DNA of 64,000 bases, taken from NCBI GenBank assembly GCA_964017045.1, contig OZ024804.1, positions 23,359,549-23,423,548 of the forward strand, given 5' to 3'. Below the pieces are notes generated by a model. That model saw only the letters and a program-made list of their open reading frames with translations, ran no database searches and was not told where the DNA came from. Positions 20,600-31,807 of this stretch are shown in pieces. A program made the translations under genes and the position numbers. Positions within the stretch are counted from its first letter, which is position 1; each line of letters begins with the position of its first letter. Source of the stretch: Omphiscola glabra (lineage: Eukaryota; Mollusca; Gastropoda; Lymnaeidae).

Positions 20600-21400
20600 A
20601 TTAACAAAGGGTTACCATATTCAGTGAATAATTCATGCATTACAACAAGGGGTTACCACACTCAGTGAATAATGCATGTTTTACAACAAGGGGTTACCAC
20701 ACTCAGTGAATAATTCATGCATTACAACAAGGGGTTACCACATTCAGTGAATAATTCATGTATTACAACGAGGGGTTACCACATTCGGTGAATAATTCAT
20801 GCATTACAACACGAAGGAGTTACCACACTCATCGAATTCTTCGTACACTACACAACAAGGAGTTACCACACTCATCGAATTCTTCCTACACTACACAACA
20901 AGGAGTTACCACACTCATCGAATTCTTCCTACACTACACAACAAGGAGTTACCACACTCATCGAATTTTTCCTACATTACACAACAAGGAGTTACCACAC
21001 TCATCGAATTTTTCCTACATTACACAACAAGGAGTTACCACACTCATCGAATTTTTCCTACACTACACAACAAAGAGTTACCACACTCATCGAATTCTTC
21101 CTACATTACACAACAAGGAGTTACCACACTCATCGAATTTTTCCTACATTACACAACAAGGAGTTACCACACTCATCGAATTCTTCCTACACTACACAAC
21201 AAGGAGTTACCACACTCATCGAATTCTTCCTACACTACACAACAAGGAGTTACCACACTCATCGAATTTTTCCTACACTACACAACAAGGAGTTACCACA
21301 CTCATCGAATTTTTCCTACATTAAACAACAAGGAGTTACCACACTCATCGAATTGTTCCTACATTACACAACAAGGAGTTACCACATTCAATGCATGCTT
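20600..21400. repeat. Compound array: 41-bp (5 copies) grading into 43-bp (about 13 copies)
   Basis: The left block unit is ACAACAAGGGGTTACCACAC plus TCAGTGAATAATTCATGC. The right block unit is ACAACAAGGAGTTACCACAC plus TCATCGAATTCTTCCTACAC. They share the ACAACAAGGRGTTACCACACTCA core, so one arose from the other by change of the second half. The 188- and 223-codon frames are repeat artefacts. Confidence 0.95.
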
Positions 21401-21699
21401 TACAGTTTTACCAAAGAAATATACAGACAAGAAACAGCTAAAAAAATCCCAGACCCATATCTTTACTTAACACAGACTATAAAATTCTCCTAAAACATTA
21501 GCCAATACCTTAAAACAAGATTTAAACCCCCCTATACATGTCAACGGACAATTCAGCATCAAAAGCTGGGACATTCGTATCTACAATATTTGGATTAGGG
21601 ACATCTATCAATGTCTGAATGAAACCGTCAATGAAAAAATACTAATTTTTTTTCGTATACATCTTAAATATGCATTTTTAAAAGTTTTATTTTATATTA

Positions 21700-22075
21700 A
21701 TATTCTAATGTCCCGCCCATATTTTACACCGCGTATTTATTTCACTAATTATTTCGGAAAGCAAAAATCAGTATTACGCACCGAATGCACTTGTGATTCT
21801 TTTGAAGAAGCTCATTTAGCGCAGTTATCGGGAATTTTATTTCGTGAAATCAATGGCATCATATTTCCTTCATCTTCCCCACGAAAAACAGGAAAAACTA
21901 ATTTTTGGAGGTTAGAGTGTGGGGCTGAATGATATGATAGAATATGTTGCCATCAGCAAAGAATCTCTGTGCTAAGTTTCAGCGCGATAGGTTGAGGCGA
22001 AATGGGTCAATTAGCCGTCCGAAGGTTTTGCAACACAGCCAGAAACACGTGAACAAATGGGAAGTTAAAATATAG
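21700..22075. repeat. Probable dispersed non-autonomous element fragment
   Basis: GC-richer than its neighbours. Near 21980 it carries AAGTTTCAGCGCGATAGG, TTGAGGCGAAATGGG and CAATTAGCCGTCCG, phrasing similar in style to the 170-bp monomers at 51-53 kb (AAAGTTTTGTCGCAATCGCA...). A 74-codon frame at 21708-21932 has no recognisable domain. Assignment tentative. Confidence 0.35.
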
Positions 22076-22289
22076 GATTTTATTCGTTACTTTGTTTTGT
22101 TATCGCTAATAATAAGAACTAATATTTACAATTATCAAAAGTATGTCCCTTGATTGTGAGTATTGGACACTTGCGACTACGAGTATCGTCATGTGTATTT
22201 CTTAAGCAACAAGATAGATTTACGATTTAAAAAAATTATTATTTTAACGTCTCATCTAGGGAGCTATATCAGATAACAAGAACAGTATA

Positions 22290-23812
22290 ATGTTTTAGAG
22301 ATCTGAAACGTAAGGAGGTATGTCAACATGAGGAGTGGAATGTCTTAGAGATCTGAAATGTAGGGAGGTATGTCAACATGAGGAGTGGAATGTCTTAGAC
22401 ATCTGAAACGTAAGGAGGTATGTCAACATGAGGAGTGGAATGTCTTAGACATCTGAAACGTAAGGAGGTATGTCAACATGAGGAGTGGAATGTCTTAGAC
22501 ATCTGAAACGTAGGGAGGTATGTCAACATGAGGAGTGGAATGTCTTAGAGATCTGAAATGTAGGGAGGTATGTCAACATGAGGAGTGGAATGTCTTAGAG
22601 ATCTGAAACGTAGGGAGGTATGTCAACATGAGGAGTGGAATGTCTTAGAGATCTGAAACGTAGGGAGGTATGTCAACATGAGGAGTGGAATGTCTTAGAG
22701 ATCTGAAACGTAGGGAGGTATGTCAACATGAGGAGTGCAATGTCTTAGACATCTGAAACGTAGGGAGGTATGTCAACATGAGGAGTGGAATGTCTTAGAG
22801 ATCTGAAACGGAGGGAGGTATGTCAACATGAGGAGTGGAATGTCTTAGACATCTGAAACGTAAGGAGGTGTGTCAACACGAGGAGTTGAATGTTTTAGAG
22901 ATCTGAAACGTAAGGAGGTGTGTCAACATGAGGAGTGGAATGTCTTAGAGATCTGAAAGGTAGGGAGATATGTCAACATGAGGAGTGGAATGTCTTAGAC
23001 ATCTGAAACGTAGGGAGGTATGTCAACATGAGGAGTGGAATGTCTTAGAGATCTGAAACGTAGGGAGGTATGTCAACATGAGGAGTGGAATGTCTTAGAC
23101 ATCTGAAACGGGGGGAGGTATGTCAACATGAGGAGTGGAATGTCTTAGACATCTGAAACGTAAGGAGGTATGTCAACATGATTAGTGGAATGTCTTAGAC
23201 ATCTGAAACGTAAGGAGGTATGTCAACATGAGGAGTGGAATGTTTTAGAGATCTAAAACGTAAGGAGGTATGTCAACATGATTAGTGGAATGTCTTAGAC
23301 ATCTGAAACGTAAGGAGGTATGTCAACATGAGGAGTGGAATGTCTTAGACATCTGAAACGTAAGGAGGTGTGTCAACACGAGGAGTGGAATGTTTTAGAG
23401 ATCTAAAACGTAAGGAAGTATGTCAACATGATTAGTGGAATGTCTTAGACATCTGAAACGTAAGGAGGTATGTCAACATGAGGAGTGGAATGTTTTAGAG
23501 ATCTAAAACGTAAGGAGGTATGTCAACATGATTAGTGGAATGTCTTAGACATCTGAAACGTAGGGAGGTATGTCAACATGAGGAGTGGAATGTCTTAGAC
23601 ATCTGAAATGTAGGGAGGTATGTCAACACGAGGAGTGGAATGTCTTAGACATCTGAAACGTAAGGAGGTATGTCAACACGAGGAGTGGAATGTCTTAGAC
23701 ATCTGAAACGTAAGGAGGTATGTCAACACGAGGAGTGGAATGTCTTAGACATCTGAAACGTAAGGAGGTATGTCAACACGAGGAGTGGAATGTCTTAGAC
23801 ATCTGAAACGGA
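22290..23812. repeat. 50-bp minisatellite, about 30 copies, in module 1
   Basis: The unit is GTAAGGAGGTATGTCAACAT plus GAGGAGTGGAATGTCTTAGA and CATCTGAAAC, with frequent AGAGATCT/AGACATCT and TAGGGAGG/TAAGGAGG variants. Module 2 has only one copy of the matching phrase (AGAATGTCCTGGAGATCTGA at 39.61 kb). Module 3 has three copies of a different 63-bp unit there. Confidence 0.97.
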
Positions 23813-24104
23813 AAATAAAGTTTTGAAAATTAAATATTAACTCGTCATTCAAATAATGCACCTATTAAACTAGAGGAATAAAAACAATTTTTAAATAGAA
23901 ATTAAATATTAATTTGAAGGGGATAAAATGAAAAAAATCAACTCAGAAATTAATTTTGACTCACATGTATATTTTAGTATTGCTTCCGTTAAAGAATTAA
24001 AATGACTTGCTTCAGTTTACGTCGTTTCCCAGCAAAAATTAACGTATCACTGGAAGCAGTGAAGTTTTCAAACAGATCTGCTGTCTTTAGGAAAGCAAGC
24101 TGAA

Positions 24105-24392
24105 TTATAAGTTTACTATTTCTACTTCTTGTTGTTAGTTGTATTTGTCTTATCTGCCGAGTTATAAGTTTACTATTTCTACTTCTTGTTGTTAGTTGTA
24201 TTTGTCTTATCTGCCGAGTTATAAGTTTACTATTTCTATTTCTTGTTGTTAGTTGTATTTGTCTTATCTGCCGAGTTATAAGTTTACTATTTCTATTTCT
24301 TGTTGTTAGTTGTATTTGTCTTATCTGCCGAGTTATAAGTTTACTATTTCTATTTCTTGTTGTTAGTTGTATTTGTCTTATCTGCCGAGTAA
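24105..24392. repeat. 57-bp minisatellite, 5 copies
   Basis: The unit is GAGTTATAAGTTTACTATTT plus CTACTTCTTGTTGTTAGTTG and TATTTGTCTTATCTGCC. Module 3 has a single diverged copy (AAGTTTATTAAAG...TTTGTCCTATTTGCCGAGG at 58.95-59.04 kb). Confidence 0.95.
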
Positions 24393-25569
24393 GGCTGTTA
24401 GCCGAACCGTTCCTATCTTTTGTCCTGCATTTTGATTCAAGCTTCCACATAACTTGTTGTAATATTTCCTTCACTCAGCTTAAACGCACTCCTTTACTTA
24501 TTATACTATAAATGTTTGGCTACCTTTTCAAGTACAACATTTTCAAGAAGAAATATACTAGTGTAAATCGACAGCTGCGTATAATATTTAAAAAAACGAA
24601 TAGATTAAGGTTGCGAAACAAATCCGATGTCTGTACAAAAAAACAACTAAGTTAATATATTTAAAAAAAAAAAAGGTTTAACCATCAAGTAATCTTCATA
24701 AATAATTTCAAAAACGTTCCATCAAACGTCTGAATATTGGACCCGGACGCTTATGTCACTGATAATTGGTTTCAGAAAGAAATAAAATTTTTATCAAATT
24801 GTGTTAATTTAAGGGGGAAAACATTAAATTAGAATCTAAATATTAAAGGAAAATTCTCGATAAATGTTGATTTCAGCTTTTCAGTAACATTTTTTTTCCT
24901 TTATACAAAAAATAAACAAATAGTCTTAAAGGTGAGAATAAATGTAGTAGATTGAATAAATGGGCAATTGTTTCGGCGGACAAAACTTGGTTGTAGGGGA
25001 CAGATTAAATGTCAAAGTGTCAACATACTGTTGGATTGACGCCAATTTGAACTTATCCGATTTCCCGTTGAGAGCTGCTACAGTTCTTGTATTCAAGTTG
25101 TAAATTATATGTTTCCCGAAATGACAAGACGCTACTTGTTCCCCAATCATGTTATTTCTGAATATAGGTCACTTGGCGTAGTATTGTTGTTGTGGTGTTA
25201 TTTGCCTTTGTTTTAAGTGGAGTTTGTATTTTTTTTTTAAATTTGATACATTTTGAGCGAGAGAAAAATGTGCGTGTCTCATTAATTTATCATTTACTCG
25301 GGGAATTATTTCTATCCAGTGAAAAAACCATGATGTCCTGAACACATAATTAATGATAAGCAGTTAACAAATGAGTATATATTGTAATGCTTTCATCTCT
25401 TAAAGAGAAAGTGTCTATGTGAATCTCTCATGTGGAATCTGTCCAGTTGATTTTCAATGTTACTCTTGATGTAAAAGAACACATATGTCAGATCTTTCAC
25501 AGAATACTCATTACATAAAACAAAATATTTGACGTATGACAAAGCAAAAGTGTCGTTATAATACTGACG

Positions 25570-25657
25570 ATGGTCATTGGCTGTCTTGGCAGATCTCGTT
25601 ATTCATTGGCTGTCTTGGCAGATCTCGTTATTCATTGACTGTCTTGGCAGATCTTGT
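25570..25657. repeat. 31-bp repeat, 3 copies
   Basis: CATTGGCTGTCTTGGCAGAT plus CTCGTTATT occurs three times. The matching site in module 2 (40.85 kb) has one copy (TTTTTGTCAGGGCAGATCTT). Confidence 0.9.
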
Positions 25658-26024
25658 TAATACGAGATATTGCAGTTAGATTTTATTGTTGAAATATGCT
25701 TGTCCACATACAACTCTAGCTTGCTAATTCCATAGTTGTCAATTAAAGAAATATTTTCCCACTGGTCTCTAGTCAATAGAATCATATTTAAAATGTATAT
25801 GTAAATAATAACCATAGACTAGAACAAAAATTTCATATTTTGTGCATGTCTTCATAAGTTAAATTTTTAATTAAAAAAACGTAAACTTTGCTTTAATTTT
25901 TTTTTAATTGTAGCATCAAGATTGCTTCTCATCAAAAGAAAATTGTGATTTTAATTAACAAACAAAATATTTAAAAAAATAATTTAATTGAACTATACAA
26001 GTTCACGGATAACTGATATAAGGA

Positions 26025-26138
26025 ATCCTCATCAACACCAGGAACAGAGACATTGCAAATCCCCTCTACATGCATAGGAGCCAGAAGTATCAATAAATTG
26101 ATAGTGGACCCTTGATATTTAGAAGAAGAATAAGAAGA
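26025..26138 (+). mobile_element. LINE 3' end inserted directly before the GPCR-1 start
   Basis: ATCCTCATCAACACCAGG... through ...GGACCCTTGATATTTAGAAG matches the reverse complement of 33815-33905, the 3' end of the LINE fragment at 33.8-34.35 kb. Both end in an AGAAGAAGAA-type tail. Modules 2 and 3 lack it: there the receptor ATG follows native DNA. GAAT at 26023-26026 and 26137-26140 may be a short target duplication. The first receptor therefore has a replaced 5' leader. Confidence 0.75.
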
Positions 26139-27194
26139 ATGCCATACATAAATTCAACTTTTTCTATCGAATCATCGACTACTCAAAATAAGTCGATTGG
26201 ACTAAATTACATTTACGACGTGCCGTTCGAGGTTTTTCTATGGGTACAGATAATCTTAAATGGATATCTAAATATTTTTATGTCATTGATTGGAGTTATA
26301 GGAAACATTATAGTCATCATTGTTGTGTACCGTCAGGGATTGAAGGATACACCACAAATATTGATGATGTCATTAGCAGCATCGGACGCCATCTTGTCAA
26401 CAGCTACTCTAGTTATGCATGTTCCTTATATTATTTTTATTGTTGATTATTATCTGGCTACAACAATTTTGACTTACATTGGCGTGCACGTTGTAGAAAT
26501 TTATTATTTTAGTATCGTTCTGAGTTTCTGCACATTTCCACTCATCTCATTTGAACGAATGATTGCTGTGTATTTTCCTTTTCACGTATCTCGAATTTGC
26601 ACACCTTTCCGGATTAAATGTATACTTGTATCTTTATATGTGTATTCATTGGCTGCTACTATAATTACGGTTTCATATTTTTACCCTCTCTGGTTACAAG
26701 TCCCGTTCAGTAACAATTCTTATGCTGTAGCTGCTCCAACTGATTTTTTACAAAATAATTTCGAAGCAATGATTTTATATGAAACAATAATTTTAATGTA
26801 CCTACTCTCAATCATTCCAGTATCTCTAACAACAATTTGTTGTTTAATGATTATTGTAAAATTGGTTAGAAATTCAAGGTCCAGATTTTCACAAGCCAAA
26901 TTTAAAACCAAGAACTCTCGAAACGCGCAAGTTGTTAAAATGTTACTGACAGTGTGCATGTTGTCTTGTCTCTCCAGTATTCCCACTGTAGCTATTGACC
27001 AATTTAGTCAAGAAGGATATCTACAAGAAGGTGGTATGTCAAAGAACTATTTAGCTCTTTTGGAGACATTAAATCAGTTTCTTTTTCAAGTAAGCCCAAC
27101 TTTAAATTTTTTCATTTATTTAATCATGAGCTCAAAATTTTCAGCAACATTCAAAACAATTTTTCAACATAACCCCCAAAAATTGTGTTGTTAA
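26139..27194 (+). CDS. GPCR-1, class A rhodopsin-like receptor, 351 aa, intronless
   Basis: Plasma-membrane seven-helix receptor, likely for a chemical cue; ligand unknown. Approximate helices: TM1 44-64 with IGN (N56), TM2 73-99 with LAASD (D83), TM3 112-137 followed by FERM (E139-R140), TM4 160-182, TM5 211-241, TM6 265-286 (P282), TM7 305-330 with NFFIY (323-327) in place of NPxxY. Glycosylation sequons: N5, N17 and N192. The usual TM3 cysteine (position 3.25) and an extracellular loop 2 cysteine are absent, and TM6 lacks the toggle Trp. The start is set by alignment with GPCR-2 and GPCR-3, all exactly 351 codons; the frame opens 9 codons earlier only through LINE-derived sequence. The tail ends CC. 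The single-exon tandem family fits molluscan chemoreceptor-like GPCRs (inference). Confidence 0.88.
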   Translation: MPYINSTFSIESSTTQNKSIGLNYIYDVPFEVFLWVQIILNGYLNIFMSLIGVIGNIIVIIVVYRQGLKDTPQILMMSLAASDAILSTATLVMHVPYIIFIVDYYLATTILTYIGVHVVEIYYFSIVLSFCTFPLISFERMIAVYFPFHVSRICTPFRIKCILVSLYVYSLAATIITVSYFYPLWLQVPFSNNSYAVAAPTDFLQNNFEAMILYETIILMYLLSIIPVSLTTICCLMIIVKLVRNSRSRFSQAKFKTKNSRNAQVVKMLLTVCMLSCLSSIPTVAIDQFSQEGYLQEGGMSKNYLALLETLNQFLFQVSPTLNFFIYLIMSSKFSATFKTIFQHNPQKLCC

Positions 27195-27348
27195 TCCGTG
27201 ATATATTTATTTAGAGACACTCCTAGTGTTGTGTCATAATCAAGTCGATCAAGAAATAAGAGCCCTTCCGCTATTGGTATATGCCCTCCGTTCCAACAAA
27301 AAGAAGACATATTTTTAAAATTTTTAACTCATTAATACCATTCTAATA

Positions 27349-27722
27349 TTGCTGTAACAAACCTAATATTTGTCTAGCAATAGAAACTGTAACAAACCTA
27401 ATATTTGTCTAGCAATAGAAACTCTAACAAATCTAATATTTGTCTAGCAATAGAAACTCTAACAAACATAATATTTGTCTAGCAATAGAAACTGTAACAA
27501 ACCTAATATTTGTCTAGCAATAGAAAGGCTAAAAACCTAATATTTGTCTAGCAATAGAAACTCTAACAAATCTAATATTTGTCTAGCAATAGAAACTCTA
27601 ACAAACATAATATTTGTCTAGCAATAGAAACTTTAACAAACCTAATATTTTTCTAGCAATAGAAAAGCTAAAAAACCTAATATTTGTCTAGCAATAGAAA
27701 CTCTAACAAACCTAATATTTGT
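27349..27722. repeat. 35-bp minisatellite, about 11 copies, downstream of GPCR-1
   Basis: The unit is AACAAACCTAATATTTGTCT plus AGCAATAGAAACTCT. The same phrase (AATTTTTGTCTAGCAATAAA, AATATTTGTCTAGCAATAAA) is single in modules 2 (42.53 kb) and 3 (62.79 kb), so this array grew in module 1 alone. Confidence 0.95.
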
Positions 27723-27899
27723 TGAGGTTGAAGATTTTTATTCAACAGATCATCGGAAAAAAATATTAAAGATATTTGATCTATTCTTTTGATAGTAACG
27801 ATAGTATTGATAATATTGATAGTATTGACAATATTGACAGTCTGCCTATTATTTTTAATACATTTAAAAAAAATATAGTGTAATCTGCTACCATTTTTT

Positions 27900-28870
27900 A
27901 AATTTTATTTGACGATACTATTTGCCGGCCTTTGCGATTTTGCCGCCCCAGGCAGATCTTCATTTTTGAACCCTTACTTGACATACATTTTCAGGTGGAT
28001 ATTAACTGTTAATATTATACAGTGGGGAAGTTTAAAAAGTATAATCATGATTACTGAGCGCAACGCGTCACAGTCATGACAATGATTAATAAATATATTT
28101 TGAATTAAAAAAAACAACTCATTTTGTATCATAACTAGCATAATATTCTTCCAAATGTTTCTGACTTCTGGGGGTGCAAAAGAAATTATGACTTCTCCAA
28201 GATGTTGTCGACAGGCAGCATCCTTTTTAATATACACCAAAACCAAAGTTGTAAGCCTTTTCTGAGTCATGCATGCTCTTAAATATGTTTTTAATCAATT
28301 TTAATTGATGGAAACGTCTTTCTCCATTTGCAACACTGTCATGAATTTTCAGCAAAATTCGAAGTGAATTTACCTGGTACCTTTTAAGGTACCTTAAGTG
28401 CTAAAAGTAGACTTTAAGAGAGTTCAGTCTCGATGTTTTCAATGTATGCATATTATGAAGAAAATTAAGTATCAATTCACATCACTATCTAATGTAGTCC
28501 GGTTTTCAATGCACATTTTTAAATCTGTACATTTTTCATCTTTGTAATCCTATAAAAAAGCGTTTGCTTTGCTGATTAATTATCTCAAAACATTATGACA
28601 AAGATTTAATAGCAGTGTCCATTATGCCATTTCACATTTCAACATAATAACAGGTTTTAGAATCTCCAATAGATTAGACTCATAATCAAACTGCATTGTC
28701 TTGTGACCCACTCTTAGCTTTTTTGTAGGTGTAAAAACTGGTTCAACATCAAATAGTTTTTTCACATTTCTTTGCTGTAATATGTAATTCCTTAAAATGT
28801 TTTTATCTCTAAATATATTCAAAATGTTTGTCATTCTCCAATAAGTCTAAACACTTTGTAAAATACGCAT
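27900..28870 (-). pseudogene. Decayed hAT-type transposase (ZMYM1-like), module 1
   Basis: Minus-strand reading with several stops gives KTMQFDYESNLLEILK (28622-28834), which matches the xxRQFDYExxDE block of ZMYM1/hAT-like proteins. Then comes HDSVANGERRF, the counterpart of the hAT dimerisation signature TVASAERSFSKLK. Last is MTQKRLTTLVLVYIKKD (27974-28270), the counterpart of MSQERLxxLALLSIExE. Order and spacing fit the C-terminal half of a hAT transposase. It is heavily degraded and was duplicated with the receptor module. Confidence 0.6.
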
Positions 28871-30094
28871 ATTAAAAATCAAATAAATTGAGCACAAATA
28901 GATTAAAATAATAATTAAATAAAATATTCCTTAATGACGTCACAATTTTATCTTTTTGTGACCAGGGTTCTGTACCTACGCAGTCCTATAGCCCCCACCT
29001 TGAATTTAGTACTATATTTTTCTAAATTGTTTGAAGCAAAATGACGTTTGCAGACGTTGTGTGCTGCAGTCAGTTGAATGCCTTACCTGTTCCTGAGGCC
29101 TGCCTCCAACTTAATTCAGCCATGATAGTACTAATCTCTTATGGAAAAAGGATGATAATAATATTGTATTTACCATTATTATTCTGCTATTAAAAATGCT
29201 TCTTGTTTTTTTTTATCATTTTTAATTAGCTTAAAGCTGAATATGTGTTAGATGTTGTTATTGAAATGTCCTTTGTATTTAAATCTAAAATTGTCTAGAA
29301 GGTCACTAATATGTTTATGTACGGGATAATTTAAAATAACATACATCGGCCTGTTAATTCAACTCAGTTTTGACACAAGTATTGAAGATGTTTTATTTAT
29401 CTGGTTTTAGATTGGAAAGATACAACAATAGTTGTGTCACGGGTTATGTGAACCACTAATAAGATAAAAGTAATGTGGTTTATGTTTCTTGTATACTATA
29501 CAGAGTGCTGGGACTTGGTAGGAACTGGCCATTCAAACTGAGAGGGTTTTTTTTGTTTTGGAATGGAGGAAAGAATAGTGGTATAGATATATTAATGTCA
29601 AGTTGCTTTTGCAATTATCTTCTTTATGCTCGCTTCAATTTGTATTTTTCAAAAATTACTATTTTGAGATATAATTTTGCGACGCATGTTGTAACTTGCA
29701 TAATAAAATATTAACAATATCCACTTATGTTTGTTACAATAACTAAACTCTACAGAGCGGATGTATAAGTGGTTGACTTTTTTAAACACACTATTTTTCA
29801 ACACCTTAGCCAAAGCACTTTATTTAGAGATCATACATTTATTGGTATTATCATTTACGCCATACATTATTACTTATCATATGATAAAATTATTCCCAAA
29901 CCAACAGTAGTGGCAGCTTTTAATAATTTATTGCAGCATGCATGCAAGCATATTCTGTAATTACTAGATAAATAAGTTAGGCTTACATGAAGTAACCTAA
30001 CTAGGGATATGGCCGCCTTCTTGGCCTTTACTTTTTCCGCATCCCTCAAAATAAAATAAAGTGTTTCACACGGTGCGTACCCCCCCCCCTTTTC
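28871..30094. other. Non-coding, homologous to 43.87-45.02 kb in module 2
   Basis: Shared landmarks are GTACCTACGCAGTCCTA (28.97 / 43.99 kb), TTGTCTAGAA (29.29 / 44.32 kb) and AACTAGGGATATGGCCGCC (30.00 / 44.90 kb). Frames of 79 and 63 codons are not kept in module 2. Confidence 0.6.
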
Positions 30095-30797
30095 TAACCA
30101 ATATTCCTAAAACCAATACTTCTATGTTTCATGACATGTAAATAATAATCAATATTCCTAGAACAATACTTCTATGTTTCATTACATGTAAATAATAATC
30201 AATATTCCTAGACCAATACTTCTATGTTTCATCACATGTAAATAATAATCAATATTCCTAGAACAATACTTCTATGTTTCATCACATGTAAATAATAATC
30301 AATATTCATAGAACAATACTTCTATGTTTCATCACATGTAAATAATAATCAATATTCCTAGACCAATACTTCTATGTTTCATTACATGTAAATAATAATC
30401 AATATTCCTAGACCGATACTTCTATGTTTCATCACATGTAAATAATAATCAATATTCCTAGAACAATACTTCTATGTTTCATCACATGTAAATAATAATC
30501 AATATTCCTAGACCAATACTTCTATGTTTCATTACATGTAAATAATAATCAATATTCCTAGACCGATACTTCTATGTTTCATCACATGTAAATAATAATC
30601 AATATTCCTAGAACAATAATTCTATGTTTCATCACATGTAAATAATAATCAATATTCCTAGACCAATACTTCTATGTTTCATTACATGTAAATAATAATC
30701 AATATTCCTAGACCGATACTTCTATGTTTCATCACATGTAAATAATAATCAATATTCCTAGACCAATACTTCTATGTTTCATTACATGTAAATAATA
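30095..30797. repeat. 50-bp minisatellite, 14 copies
   Basis: The unit is ACTTCTATGTTTCATCACAT plus GTAAATAATAATCAATATTC and CTAGACCAAT. Module 2 keeps one copy of the core (GGTATGTTTCATGACATGTA at 45.02 kb). Confidence 0.96.
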
Positions 30798-31400
30798 TTG
30801 ATCTAATTTGACATCTCTATTAAAATATTATGTAATATTTCATTACTTTCATTAATGTTTCAAGTGATGAATCTTACAATCAGGATCTCTAATTAAACAC
30901 TCAATATTTTTCATTACTAAACTTATTTAATGACAACGACTCTGCATAAACATTATATCTTTCTTTATAGCGTTATCATTGCAACATTTGAAATAATTGC
31001 GATAAAATTATAAGCTGACCTTGTTATGAAACATAAATCAATAATTAAGAAAGTCATATAATTTGACAGTTGCTTAAATTAAATATAATTTAAATTTGTT
31101 TTGGGAGGCTCAATACTCAACAACCATAAGGTATTAACATATTTTACAGTGATACAATTTAAAAGCCCACTTAACTTCAGTATAACATGCTGGTGTGGGA
31201 ATTCATCGTCTGGCATAAAACACCAATTAAATAAACTAATCAAGACAGCTATTATAACACACACACTACATATCCTTCAATGAAGAACTCTGTGAAGAAA
31301 ATTTTTATTGTAAAACATCTACAATTTTGGAAGATATATCCCACCGACTTTATCACATATCCATAAGAACAGCTCGATCAGGGTGAGATATTGCTCTTTA

Positions 31401-31804
31401 GGGGCTGTCCATTAATTATGTCAACAAAATAGGAGGGAAGGGGGGTCTGAAAATTTTTGACAATTGTTGACAAGGAGGAGGGGGGGGAGGTCAAGAAAAG
31501 TTGACGTCAACAATGTTACTTTTTAAAAAAAAAATATTTTCATAAGTTAAAAGTTTATAAAACTTTTTTTTCTAAACATTTTACTTTTATTCACTTTTTT
31601 GTTGTAGTTGTAAATTAGTCTATTTAAAATATTGTTATTTTCCATTTTTTAATTATTTTTTTTAGGGGGGGGGGGGTAATCAAATGTTGACGTAATTTTA
31701 TAGGGGGGGGGGGGTCTCTGGAAGTTTGACAAGTTGTTGACAAGGGGGAGAGGGGGGAGGTAAAAATCGCCAAAAAATTGTTGACATAATTAATGGACAG
31801 CCCC
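31401..31804. mobile_element. PIF/Harbinger-like MITE, 404 bp, TTA target duplication
   Basis: The ends are perfect inverted repeats of about 25 bp (GGGGCTGTCCATTAATTATG..., ending CAAC). The trinucleotide TTA flanks both sides (31398-31400, 31805-31807), as expected for PIF/Harbinger insertions. The interior has G-runs and a direct repeat of about 50 bp (ATTGTTGACAAGG...GGGGAGGT at 31446 and 31712). There is no coding capacity. Module 2 has the uninterrupted site GAGATTTTTCTCTTAAAGTA with a single TTA at 45677-45679. Confidence 0.88.
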
Positions 31805-31807
31805 TTA

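Larger units (their letters stand above)
23813..26024. other. Module 1 upstream non-coding region with two short arrays
   Basis: Homologous to 39.64-41.17 kb and 58.82-60.51 kb. No gene found. Minus-strand frames of 161 and 74 codons overlap the 57-bp array or have no family signature, and the homologous DNA in modules 2 and 3 does not keep those frames, which argues against coding. Confidence 0.6.

Noticed and set aside
20758..21470. 188- and 223-codon repeat proteins
   Set aside because: Shadow frames of the 41/43-bp arrays.
22290..23812. Ribosome-binding-like AGGAGGT followed by ATG in every 50-bp unit
   Set aside because: A coincidence of the repeat sequence in a eukaryotic genome; no open frames follow.
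23989..24474. 161-codon Arg/Gln/Thr repeat protein (RQIRQIQLTTRNRNSK units)
   Set aside because: 57-bp period artefact; the homologous DNA of module 3 has a single unit and no such frame.
26112..26138. N-terminal extension of GPCR-1 (residues before MPYINST)
   Set aside because: Starts at TTG and derives from the LINE tail; absent from both paralogues.
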